Below are positions 41,178 through 47,718 of a stretch of 47,718 nt of DNA, piece by piece; the first letter of the stretch is position 1; each line of letters begins with the position of its first letter. Origin of the DNA: Streptomyces viridiviolaceus (GTDB taxonomy: Bacteria; Actinomycetota; Actinomycetes; Streptomycetales; Streptomycetaceae); contig NZ_BMWA01000006.1 in the NCBI RefSeq assembly GCF_014650995.1, positions 77,076 to 124,793 on the forward strand. Direction: 5' to 3'. Below the pieces are notes generated by a model, which saw only the letters and a program-made list of their open reading frames with translations, was not told the origin of the DNA and searched no databases. The translations under genes were made by a program, and so were the position numbers.

Positions 41178-41882
41178 TCAGCCCGGCACGAGGCCGAGGG
41201 CGTGGTCGTAGCGGTTGACCGAACTGCTCTTCAGCCCCGGCCAGTTCTGCACCCGCTCCCACTGCGCTGTCGCCGAGCCGATGCCGTCGCCCGGCGCCGA
41301 GAGGGCGTCGATGTGGGCCTGGGCGCTCTCCCACTCCGCGTAGTTGAGGACCCGGGTGCCGTCGGTGCTGAGGTGGAAGTGGGCGGAGATGCCGCCGGGA
41401 CGGGGCTCCGGCTCGCTCTCGAGGGCCTCGAAGACCGCGTCGACCCAGGCGCGCTGCCGTTCGGGGTCGGGTCCTTCGAACTCGACGTCGACGATCACGA
41501 TGCAGCCCGTGACGGGGACCGCCCCGTCCCGGCGGGTGCCGCTGCGGTAGTGCCGGTACCGTCCGAGGCCCAGCCGTTCGATGCCCGGCACGGCCGTGTC
41601 GATCTCGTCGACGCGGTCCTGGCGGTGCGTCCTGACGAACGCCTCGTACGCCTGCTCGCTCGCCCACTGCGAGTGGTGCAGCAGCGTGCTGCCGTCGTGT
41701 CCGGTGTAGACGTGGTAGCTCCGCAGGTCGTCGGCGGGCCAGGGGCGGCGCTCCCAGGTCCGGGCGATCGCCTCGACGGTCCGCCGCTGCCGCTCGGGGG
41801 TGCCGACCCGCCAGGTGCTGAAGAAGGGTGCCTGGACGTCCGGGTGGACGAGATCGGGGTGTGCGTCGGTACGGCGGGTCAT
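41178..41882 (-). CDS. ABM-domain monooxygenase-like protein under a SoxR box
   Basis: A 234-aa protein made of two ferredoxin-like ABM (antibiotic biosynthesis monooxygenase) repeats. Repeat 1 is FFSTWRVGTPERQRRTVEAIA to STLLHHSQWASEQAYEAF; repeat 2 is CIVIVDVEFEGPDPERQRAWV to RVLNYAEWESAQAHIDAL, both with the conserved W-x-S/E-x-E/Q helix. A match to the S. coelicolor SoxR-regulon ABM protein SCO1909 is likely (from memory). ATG 41882 was chosen at the domain start. The gene is probably switched on by redox-active compounds and may modify quinones; the substrate is unknown. Confidence 0.85.
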   Translation of the reverse strand: MTRRTDAHPDLVHPDVQAPFFSTWRVGTPERQRRTVEAIARTWERRPWPADDLRSYHVYTGHDGSTLLHHSQWASEQAYEAFVRTHRQDRVDEIDTAVPGIERLGLGRYRHYRSGTRRDGAVPVTGCIVIVDVEFEGPDPERQRAWVDAVFEALESEPEPRPGGISAHFHLSTDGTRVLNYAEWESAQAHIDALSAPGDGIGSATAQWERVQNWPGLKSSSVNRYDHALGLVPG

Positions 41883-41930
41883 GCCGGCCTCCACTGTCGC
41901 TGGGCGTCGGGTACGGACACCACCCTCCGA

Positions 41931-41952
41931 CCTCAACCAAGATTGAGGTCAA
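41931..41952. promoter_or_regulatory. SoxR-type operator upstream of the ABM gene
   Basis: Palindrome gaCCTCAA-ccaaga-TTGAGGtc: 18-bp core CCTCAA/TTGAGG is the SoxR-box arrangement. On the minus strand a -35 TTGACC overlaps it and a plausible -10 GAGGGT follows at 19 bp, the long spacing used by MerR-family activators. Confidence 0.8.
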
Positions 41953-42111
41953 GTGCTCTTCGGACCCCTGTCCGAGCGCCCGTGGAAGAGGGCCGCGAAC
42001 ACCGGTCGTGGTCGCCGGTCGCCGCCCGCCGGCTCGCGGGCTTCGGGCGGGCGTCGTCGGCCCACGGGCTCGCGCCCCCAAGGCCGGCCGGCGGGGGCAC
42101 GCCGTGCGCTC

Positions 42112-42155
42112 GGCCTGCGGAGGGGCCCCCGGCGTCGGGGGCCCCTCCGCAGGCC
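42112..42155. terminator. Strong hairpin terminator
   Basis: A perfect roughly 20-bp stem with a 4-base loop: arms at 42112-42131 and 42136-42155 beginning and ending ggcctgcgg / ccgcaggcc. It lies 20 bases beyond the DUF3618 gene, which ends at 42175 on the minus strand. Confidence 0.85.
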
Positions 42156-42174
42156 CGTCCGAGGGCCGGCCGCC

Positions 42175-42732
42175 TCAGCGGTACCAGTGGCTACGGCCCC
42201 GCAGCACGCCCGCCGTCATACGGTGCCACTGGCTTCGGCCGCGCAGCACGTTCGCCGTCAGGCGATGTCCCTGGCTCCGCCCCCGCAGCATGCCCGCCGT
42301 CATGCGGTGCCCGTGGCTCCGGCGGCTGAGCACGCCCGCCGCCACCACCGCGCTCGCCGCCGCGCCGACGGCCAGTACCGGGCCCGGGTGCCTGAGCCCC
42401 GACCGCGCCGCGCCGCGCATCCGTTCCGGCACGCCGTTCCCGGCGGTGTGCCCCGCCCGGCTCGCCTTGTCGTGCACGGTGTGACCGGCCTGGGCGGCGG
42501 AGCTGCGCAGCTGCACGGACATGGCACCGGCCTTGTCCCTGAGATCGGCGGCCCGGGCCTTCGCACGCCCCTTCACATCCGCCTTCCCCGCCAGCTCCTC
42601 CACGGTGTCGCCGAGTTGGCTGCGGGTCTGTTCGATCTGCTGCCGCAGCTCGTCCGGCCCCTTGGCCCCGCCGCCCGGCCGGGCGGTCGAGCCGGGCCTC
42701 GTGCCGTCCCCGCTCGTCGCGTCGTTCGTCAT
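42175..42732 (-). CDS. DUF3618-type membrane protein with C-terminal 14-residue repeats
   Basis: A 185-aa protein. The N-terminus KGPDELRQQIEQTRSQLGDTVEELAGKADVK is the DUF3618 coiled-coil signature. Residues about 115-135 (HPGPVLAVGAAASAVVAAGVL) form a membrane segment. The end consists of four 14-residue repeats of type RGRSQGHRLTANVL, RSQWHRMTAGV, rich in Arg/His and encoded by 42-bp tandem repeats (42178-42333). Its start overlaps the stop of the holin-like gene by 4 bases. The pair resembles stress-associated envelope proteins; the function is unknown. Confidence 0.85.
   Translation of the reverse strand: MTNDATSGDGTRPGSTARPGGGAKGPDELRQQIEQTRSQLGDTVEELAGKADVKGRAKARAADLRDKAGAMSVQLRSSAAQAGHTVHDKASRAGHTAGNGVPERMRGAARSGLRHPGPVLAVGAAASAVVAAGVLSRRSHGHRMTAGMLRGRSQGHRLTANVLRGRSQWHRMTAGVLRGRSHWYR
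42178..42333 (-). repeat. 42-bp in-frame tandem repeat
   Basis: About 3.5 units coding for LRGRSxxHRMTAxV. Units start near 42333, 42291, 42249 and 42207 on the minus strand. Nucleotide identity between units is high (ggccgcagcac / ccgccgtcat motifs), showing recent expansion. Confidence 0.8.
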
Positions 42733-43148
42733 CGGTGCGCCCTTTCCCTGATCGCGTCCACGTCTGCCCTGACACTGCCGAGGGTGACCTCGGGCGTGGG
42801 GGGTGCGGCGCGGCGGAGCTGGGCGCGGCCGATCACGGCCAGCACGCCCGCGACCACGAAGAGCACCGCCGTCACGATCAGCGCCGCGGCCCAGACGGGC
42901 AGCACCAGCGAGAGCGCCGCGGCGGCCGATCCGGCCAGCGCGAACACGCCGACGTAGGCGATCGCGCCGGCGGCGCCGAGCAGTCCGCCGCCGCGTCCGG
43001 CGCGCCGCCCCTTCTCGGCCAGCTCCAGCTTGGCGAGGGCCACTTCCTGGCGTACGAGCCGGGAGAGCTGTTCGGTGGCCTGGCCGACGAGCTGGCCCAC
43101 GGAGTGGTGCTCGTCGTGCACGGGCCTGGTGTGCATGGTCCCGGTCAC
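42729..43148 (-). CDS. Phage-holin superfamily (DUF1469-like) membrane protein
   Basis: A 139-aa protein. The N-terminal helix HHSVGQLVGQATEQLSRLVRQEVALAKLELAEKG matches the Actinobacterial holin-X/DUF1469 family, followed by two membrane segments (GAIAYVGVFALAGSAAAALSLV and WAAALIVTAVLFVVAGVLAVIG). The GTG at 43148 is 9 bases after AGGAGG; ATG 43136 is an alternative. It overlaps the DUF3618 gene, so the two are co-translated. Despite the name, the family has no proven lysis role; envelope stress is the usual guess. Confidence 0.85.
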   Translation of the reverse strand: MTGTMHTRPVHDEHHSVGQLVGQATEQLSRLVRQEVALAKLELAEKGRRAGRGGGLLGAAGAIAYVGVFALAGSAAAALSLVLPVWAAALIVTAVLFVVAGVLAVIGRAQLRRAAPPTPEVTLGSVRADVDAIRERAHR

Positions 43149-43203
43149 GGTGTTCCGCCTCCTCTCGGTCAGGAACACCCCGGGTACCCCTGGCCGGCCC
43201 CCG

Positions 43204-43896
43204 CTACCCCTGCCCTCCTGCGCCGCCTCCGCGGGCACCGCCGCCGCCCTCGCGGTCGCCGAGCCGGACCAGCTGGGTCTGGAACCAGTCGAGGCGGGCC
43301 TGCAACAGTGCCGCCTCCGCCGCCAGTTCGGGCACCCCGAGTCCCTCGGCCCCCGCCGCACCGGCGCCGGCCACCACGCGCAGCCCGTCCCCGGCGAGCC
43401 GCGCGTAGGAGGCGAGCGGCACGGAGGTGCGGCCGCGCAGGCAGCCCGTACAGGAGGGGGCCAGTGCCCGCCAGCCGGGTCTTCCCCAGCCGGCGTCGGC
43501 CAGCGCCGCCGCGCGTGCGCCGCAGGCGCAGGGGCCGACGGTCGCGGTGCGCACCCGCTGGCGGGCGGAGCGGAAGCCGTGCTCGAAGCGGATGTAGGCG
43601 CCCAGGACGGCGACCTCCAGCAGGACGGCCGTGCGGTGCTCGGCCGTGCACAGCAGCGCCTCGGCCGCCGTACGGTCGTGCACGCAGTGGAAGCCGCAGT
43701 CGCAGCGGCGGTGCGGCGGCCGGTGCCGCAGGCCGTAGACGCAGGACGCGTCGGCCAGGACCCCGTACGGCAGCGCACCGCCCAGCGACACACCGGTGAA
43801 GGCGGCCCGGGTGCCGTCCTGGGACAGCACCGCGTGGGCGATCTTGTAACCGGTCGGCGGCTCCGTCGGGCGTTCCTCCGGGAGCCGCAGCCTCAT
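43204..43896 (-). CDS. Cys-rich conserved protein of unknown function
   Basis: A 230-aa protein with several cysteine pairs spaced like zinc ligands: HRRCDCGFHCVHD, GPCACGARAAAL and PSCTGCLRGR. The start reads MRLRLPEERPTEPPTGYKIAHAVLSQ and the C-terminus ends in a Gly-rich tail. A leading region is beta-rich, and a helix LAAEAALLQARLDWFQTQLVRLG follows. No known domain is recognised. It begins at ATG 43896, overlapping the upstream 48-aa gene by 4 bases, so the two are coupled. Confidence 0.75.
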   Translation of the reverse strand: MRLRLPEERPTEPPTGYKIAHAVLSQDGTRAAFTGVSLGGALPYGVLADASCVYGLRHRPPHRRCDCGFHCVHDRTAAEALLCTAEHRTAVLLEVAVLGAYIRFEHGFRSARQRVRTATVGPCACGARAAALADAGWGRPGWRALAPSCTGCLRGRTSVPLASYARLAGDGLRVVAGAGAAGAEGLGVPELAAEAALLQARLDWFQTQLVRLGDREGGGGARGGGAGGQG

Positions 43897-44039
43897 CGGG
43901 CGGCCGGGACCTCTTCGGGCACCGAGGCCGCGGGCTCCACGGTCCGCGGAAGCCGGAGTTCCTCCTCGTGGAACTCCGGCTCGCGGACCTCGGGCCGCTC
44001 CTCGGCGACTCCGGTGGCGAGTGCCTTGCCGAGCTTCAT
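43893..44039 (-). CDS. 48-aa small acidic protein
   Basis: MKLGKALATGVAEERPEVR and a Glu/Pro-rich tail. ATG 44039 has GGGAGG at proper distance. It overlaps the Cys-rich gene by ATGA. It is too short for homology, but the ribosome-binding site and coupling support it as a real gene. Confidence 0.7.
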   Translation of the reverse strand: MKLGKALATGVAEERPEVREPEFHEEELRLPRTVEPAASVPEEVPAAR

Positions 44040-44159
44040 GACGCCTCCCATGACCGTGGACCATGACGTGGTGTCGATGACCGTCCAGACCATGGTGACC
44101 CACGGGGGCCGCCTTGGACATAGGGCCTCGCCGGCGGCCTACGGCCCGGGGACCGGCGC

Positions 44160-44807
44160 CTACCGCGCTCCGAGCGCCTGGGCCACCGCGTCCCTGACCT
44201 CCTTCTCGGAGGGCGCGGGCCGGCCCGCCTCCGCCGCCAGCTCGGCGAGGGAGGTCATGGCGACGTCGGGCAGGCCGCAGGCCGTGAACCGGGTGAACTC
44301 CACGAGGTCCGAGTTGATGTTCAGGGCGAAACCGTGGCTGGTGACGCCCCCGCGGATCCGCATGCCGATCGAGACCAGCTTGCGGCCGTCGGGCGTCCAC
44401 ACCCCCACCAGTGACTGGGCACCGGGCGGGGTGTCGCGGCGCACGGTCTCGAATCCGAGCGCCGCACAGGCGTCGATCAGCCCGTTCTCCACCCAGCGCA
44501 CGATGTCGCCGGGGCCGCGCTCGCGCAGGTTCAGCACCAGGTAGCCGATGAGCTGGCCGGGCCCGTGGTACGTGGCCTGACCGCCGCGGTCGACGGCGAC
44601 CAGGGGGACGGTCGGGCCGGCCGGGAGTTCGGCGGGCGGGGTGCGGGAGCCGTAGGTGATGACCGGCGGGTGGGTGAGCAGGGCGAGCCGGTCCCGGATC
44701 CGCCCCGCACGGCGCCGGACGACCCAGTCGGCCATCTCCTCCACCGCCTCCTCGTACGGGACCTCCCCGAGGTCGAGTCGCTCGATGCCGGTCACAGCCA
44801 CCCCCAT
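44160..44807 (-). CDS. lipB: Octanoyl-[acyl-carrier-protein]-protein transferase LipB
   Basis: A 215-aa cytoplasmic enzyme that moves octanoate from ACP to lipoyl domains, the first step of lipoate synthesis. Signatures are VAVDRGGQATYHGPGQLIGYLVLNL, the catalytic Lys in GRKLVSIGMRIRGGVTSHGFALN and the catalytic Cys in FTRFTACGLPDVAMTSL. The length is normal. lipA is not adjacent here. ATG 44807 is used; a GTG at 44795 with GGGGG upstream is an equally good start. It is divergent from dapA. Confidence 0.9.
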   Translation of the reverse strand: MGVAVTGIERLDLGEVPYEEAVEEMADWVVRRRAGRIRDRLALLTHPPVITYGSRTPPAELPAGPTVPLVAVDRGGQATYHGPGQLIGYLVLNLRERGPGDIVRWVENGLIDACAALGFETVRRDTPPGAQSLVGVWTPDGRKLVSIGMRIRGGVTSHGFALNINSDLVEFTRFTACGLPDVAMTSLAELAAEAGRPAPSEKEVRDAVAQALGAR

Positions 44808-44882
44808 ATCTCAGCATCACTTATGGATACCTCGTAGAAGAATTAAGTGGAGCTACACGATCACCCGGCCGAGACTACTCCC

Positions 44883-45803
44883 ATGACGACGGACGACCGC
44901 CCCTCACCTCCCTTCGGCCGCGCCCTCTGCGCCATGGTCACGCCCTTCACCGAGACCGGCGCCCTCGACCTCGACGGCGCCCAGCGACTCGCGGACCGGC
45001 TGGTCTCGGGGGGCTGCGACGGCCTGGTGCTGTCCGGTACGACGGGCGAGTCGCCGACCACCTCGGACGCCGAGAAGGCGGCGCTGGTCACCGCGGTGCG
45101 GGAGGCGGTGGGGGACCGGGCCGCGCTCCTCGCCGGGGTCGGCACGTCCGACACCCGGCACACCGTGGAGCTGGCCGTGGCCGCCGAGAAGGCCGGCGCG
45201 GACGGGCTGCTGGTGGTCGCGCCGTACTACAGCAAGCCCCCGCAGGACGCGCTGGAGGCGCACTTCCGGCAGGTCGCGGACGGTTGCGGACTGCCCCTCG
45301 CGCTCTACGACATCCCGGGCCGCACCGGCACCCGGATCGAACCCGACACGATCGTCCGGCTGGCCGGGCACCCGCGGATCGTGGCCGTCAAGGACTGCTC
45401 CTACGACCTCCTCGGCACGCAGAAGGTGCTGTCCCGCACGGATCTCGCGTACTACGCCGGCTGCGACGAACAGATCCTCGCCCTGTACGCGGTGGGTGCC
45501 GCGGGCTACGTCAGCACGGTCGCGAACGTCGTACCGGACCGGCTCCGGGCGGTCCTCGACGCCTTCGACGCGGGCGACACCGGGCGGGCGGCCCGGCTGC
45601 AGCGGCGGGCGCTGCCCCTCATCGAGCTGATGATGGCGGCGGGCCTGCCGGGCACGGTCACCGCCAAGGCCCTGCTGGGCGCGCTGGGCCTGCCCGCGGG
45701 GCCGGTCCGCGCGCCGCTGCGGCCCGCCGGCCGTGAGACGGCCGACGGGCTGCTGAGGGCGTACGAGGATCTGCTCGCCGACAGCTGTCAGCTCCAGGTG
45801 TAG
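44883..45803 (+). CDS. dapA: 4-hydroxy-tetrahydrodipicolinate synthase DapA
   Basis: A 306-aa enzyme that condenses pyruvate with aspartate semialdehyde on the way to diaminopimelate and lysine. The start MVTPFTETGALDLDGAQRLADRL is typical, the GTTGESPTTSDAEK motif binds the carboxylate, the catalytic Tyr is in LALYDIPGRTGTR and the Schiff-base Lys in IVAVKDCSYDLLG. A second lysine-pathway gene, dapD, is 0.6 kb away. ATG 44883 was chosen at the family start; an upstream in-frame GTG (44847) is possible. Its 3' end overlaps the small secreted-protein gene by 16 bases. Confidence 0.92.
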   Translation: MTTDDRPSPPFGRALCAMVTPFTETGALDLDGAQRLADRLVSGGCDGLVLSGTTGESPTTSDAEKAALVTAVREAVGDRAALLAGVGTSDTRHTVELAVAAEKAGADGLLVVAPYYSKPPQDALEAHFRQVADGCGLPLALYDIPGRTGTRIEPDTIVRLAGHPRIVAVKDCSYDLLGTQKVLSRTDLAYYAGCDEQILALYAVGAAGYVSTVANVVPDRLRAVLDAFDAGDTGRAARLQRRALPLIELMMAAGLPGTVTAKALLGALGLPAGPVRAPLRPAGRETADGLLRAYEDLLADSCQLQV

Positions 45804-46018
45804 CCGTCGCCGAGCAGCAATGTGTGCTCCAGTACGTCCTCCATGGGGTCGTCGATCTGGCCCGCGTTGACGTTGAGGAGACCGACCCGGGGGCCGTTGT
45901 GCGAACCGTTGGTGGTCTCGTCGGCGTGCGCGCTCCCCGCCGAAAGCCAGCACACCAGCACCGCGGCGCCCGCCCCGGTCAGCCAACGCGCCACGGCCCT
46001 CGCCCGCTCGTTCGTCAT
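45788..46018 (-). CDS. Small secreted protein, unknown function
   Basis: A 76-aa protein with signal peptide ARWLTGAGAAVLVCWLSAGSAHA and a short mature part, ETTNGSHNGPRVGLLNVNAGQ then DDPMEDVLEHTLLLGDG. Similar small exported proteins with a VGLLN-type core occur in streptomycetes (from memory); no function is assigned. The stop overlaps the end of dapA. Confidence 0.7.
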   Translation of the reverse strand: MTNERARAVARWLTGAGAAVLVCWLSAGSAHADETTNGSHNGPRVGLLNVNAGQIDDPMEDVLEHTLLLGDGYTWS

Positions 46019-46184
46019 ACCAGCCCCTCGTCTCGTCGGATCGGCGTCTGATCGGACTCTGCGTCCACCTGTTCATCCGCCGGGACCACCGCGAGGTCAC
46101 GCGGAGTCATCCGTACGTGCGCGGGCGGCTCACGGCCCCCCTGATGGGGTGGCGGGTCCGCCGGCGCCCGCCTACGGTCCTGCG

Positions 46185-46373
46185 GTGAGCAGAAGACGCT
46201 ATGTGGCCCGGGGCGTACCGGGCGGTTACCGGATCTGGGACAACCGGGGGCGCCGCTGGTGGGGCGACCTCTACGAACTGTGTCCCGACGATCTCCTGAC
46301 CGAGCTGAACGGGGCGGCCGACCAGGCGAGGATCACCGCGTTGCTGCGGCGGTACCGGGCCCTGAAGCGCTGA
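46185..46373 (+). CDS. Small basic protein, 62 aa, unknown function
   Basis: Sequence starts SRRRYVARGVPGGYRIWDNR and has RRWWGDLYELCPDDLLTELNGA, then ALLRRYRALKR. It looks like a soluble, compact domain and is probably conserved. GTG 46185 was chosen at the start of conserved-looking sequence; the frame is open further upstream. It is convergent with dapD across the terminator at 46372-46416. Confidence 0.65.
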   Translation: MSRRRYVARGVPGGYRIWDNRGRRWWGDLYELCPDDLLTELNGAADQARITALLRRYRALKR

Positions 46374-46416
46374 GTGCCCTCCCGACGGGCCTGTACGGGC
46401 CGTCGGGAGGGCACTC
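46372..46416. terminator. Bidirectional hairpin between the 62-aa gene and dapD
   Basis: Seventeen-base arms gagtgccctcccgacgg (46372-46388) and its exact complement (46400-46416) with an 11-base loop, between convergent stops at 46373 and 46430. Confidence 0.85.
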
Positions 46417-46429
46417 GGGGCGGTGTCCG

Positions 46430-47419
46430 TCAGTTGTGGCTGTGCAGGATCTCGTTCAGGCCGCCCCACACCGCGTTGTTCGGCCTGGCCTCCACCGCGC
46501 CCGTGACCGAGTTGCGGCGGAAGAGGATGTTGGAGGCGCCGGACAGCTCGCGGGCCTTGACGATCTGCCCGTCGGGCATGGTCACGCGGGTGCCGGCGGT
46601 CACGTACAGGCCCGCCTCCACGACGCACTCGTCGCCGAGCGCGATGCCGACGCCCGCCTCGGCGCCGATCAGGCAGCGCTCGCCGATGGAGATGATCACG
46701 TTGCCGCCGCCGGACAGCGTGCCCATGGTGGAGGCGCCGCCGCCGATGTCCGAACCGTCGCCGACGACCACGCCCGCGGAGATGCGGCCCTCGACCATGG
46801 AGGAGCCGAGCGTGCCCGCGTTGAAGTTGACGAAGCCCTCGTGCATGACGGTGGTGCCCTCGGCGAGGTGCGCGCCGAGACGGACGCGGTCGGCGTCGGC
46901 GATGCGGACGCCCTTGGGGGCGACGTAGTCCGTCATGCGCGGGAACTTGTCGATGGAGGTCACCTGGAGGTGCAGGCCCTCGGCGCGGGCGTTCAGGCGG
47001 ACCTTCTCGATGTCGTCGACGGCGACCGGGCCGAGCGAGGTCCAGGCGACGTTGGCGAGGTGGCCGAAGATGCCGTCCAGGCTCTGGCCGTGGGGCTTGA
47101 CCAGGCGGTGGGAGAGCAGGTGCAGACGCAGGTAGACGTCGTGGGCGTCGACCGGCTTCTCGTCGAGCGAGGCGATGACCGTACGGACCGCGACCACCTC
47201 GACGCCGCGACGGGTGTCCGGACCGACCGCCGCGGTGGCGCCGCCGCCGAGCAGCTCCGCGGCGCGCTCGGCGGAGAGCCGCTCGGTGCCGGACGGGCCG
47301 GGCGCGTCGGAGAGTTCGGGGGCCGGGTACCAGGTGTCGAGGACGGTGCCGTCGGCGGCGATCGTGGCGAGGCCGGCGGCAACGGCGCCGGTGGTGCGGG
47401 GAGCAGTCGTGTCGGTCAT
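46430..47419 (-). CDS. dapD: Tetrahydrodipicolinate N-succinyltransferase DapD
   Basis: A 329-aa left-handed beta-helix acyltransferase that succinylates tetrahydrodipicolinate in diaminopimelate synthesis (actinobacterial long DapD). The N-terminal domain precedes hexapeptide repeats such as [45 protein letters not shown] and [23 protein letters not shown]. The C-terminus [21 protein letters not shown] is typical. ATG 47419. With dapA nearby, it points to cell-wall and lysine precursor supply. Confidence 0.94.
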   Translation of the reverse strand: MTDTTAPRTTGAVAAGLATIAADGTVLDTWYPAPELSDAPGPSGTERLSAERAAELLGGGATAAVGPDTRRGVEVVAVRTVIASLDEKPVDAHDVYLRLHLLSHRLVKPHGQSLDGIFGHLANVAWTSLGPVAVDDIEKVRLNARAEGLHLQVTSIDKFPRMTDYVAPKGVRIADADRVRLGAHLAEGTTVMHEGFVNFNAGTLGSSMVEGRISAGVVVGDGSDIGGGASTMGTLSGGGNVIISIGERCLIGAEAGVGIALGDECVVEAGLYVTAGTRVTMPDGQIVKARELSGASNILFRRNSVTGAVEARPNNAVWGGLNEILHSHN

Positions 47420-47592
47420 GGTGGCAACTTAACCGCCCGGGGGCGCCGGGAGCGAACCGGTCGGCGGACCATCTCACGTGCCGGGAGGGGGCGGGTGCCT
47501 GCGGCGCTCGGGCGGGATGCCTGCGGCGGCCTGTGCGGGTGCGGTGGGGGTGCGCGTAGCGCTGTCCGTGGTGTGGTGGGTCGGGGCCGCGC

Positions 47593-47684
47593 CGGGGGGT
47601 GTCCGTCCTCGGAACCGCGCGGAATCGGTCGGTCACCAACTGACCGGCGTCGACGCGCCAACCGCTGCGGGCGGACACCCCCCG
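47593..47684. repeat. Inverted repeat in the terminal spacer
   Basis: Arms cggggggtgtccg (47593-47605) and cggacaccccccg (47672-47684), perfectly complementary over 13 bases and 66 bases apart. The region 47420-47718 contains no gene that I can support. A promoter for dapD presumably lies near 47430-47480. Confidence 0.6.
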
Positions 47685-47718
47685 ACACGTCCCCTTCCCG
47701 CCATACGCGACTGCGGGT

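Noticed and set aside
42178..42333. CRISPR array
   Set aside because: The 42-bp repeats are contiguous, in-frame with a protein and have no unique spacers.

Overview
The window is high-GC DNA with strong third-position G/C bias and many GTG/TTG starts. It carries ectABCD, a LAXTG sortase substrate, PHO-box, GlnR-like and SoxR-like sites, and a typical Streptomyces intergenic repeat. All of this points to a Streptomyces chromosome. From memory, the order resembles the S. coelicolor neighbourhood running from the ectoine genes to dapA/dapD.

Layout. 1-240: tandem 117-bp intergenic repeat. 285-4320: sortase-anchored surface protein, amidohydrolase, membrane protein, class V aminotransferase. 4321-7926: ectoine/5-hydroxyectoine operon ectABCD with an elaborate palindromic promoter region and a strong terminator. 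7944-11030: PLP enzyme, FrnE-like DsbA protein, GNAT, DUF1349 protein. 11160-13564: ketoglutarate-semialdehyde-type dehydrogenase divergent from an IclR regulator across a palindrome. 13579-18586: GNAT, membrane protein/histidine kinase/response regulator operon, penicillin-binding protein. 18616-21411: broken metallo-beta-lactamase gene, mycothiol-dependent-type protein, MFS exporter. 21390-24819: tandem duplication, then a uronate-oxidation locus (unknown 387-aa protein, kdgD, divergent udh). 25031-30016: DeoR regulator, ABC sugar/polyol importer and zinc dehydrogenase. 30220-33498: TerD-like protein, TetR remnant, ACC deaminase and its GntR regulator with a leaderless-type promoter. 33592-35604: Ro60/TROVE protein preceded by an array of three Y-RNA-like genes. 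35651-39051: PhoX phosphatase with PHO box, unknown acidic protein. 39327-47419: secreted nuclease, SoxR-box ABM monooxygenase, DUF3618/holin-like membrane pair, Cys-rich protein, lipB, dapA, small proteins, dapD.

The most striking system is at 35.2-35.6 kb. Three non-coding RNAs on the minus strand lie head to tail directly upstream of the Ro protein gene. All three share the same Ro-binding stem architecture (closing helix, GTGCG-NN-GGC internal-loop motif, second helix with a mismatch at the same place, TACTTC). Two carry a circularly permuted tRNA-like module (T-arm, acceptor 3' strand, closed loop, acceptor 5' strand, D-arm). The middle one lacks it and is a minimal Y RNA. A promoter next to the phoX stop codon could transcribe the three RNAs and the Ro mRNA together.

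A second coherent system is a split uronate pathway. Udh, KdgD and the semialdehyde dehydrogenase would supply uronate to aldarate, ketodeoxyaldarate to ketoglutarate semialdehyde, and semialdehyde to 2-ketoglutarate. The two loci lie about 10 kb apart but share a GTTC-N8-GAAC/GGAC operator, suggesting common control by the IclR protein.
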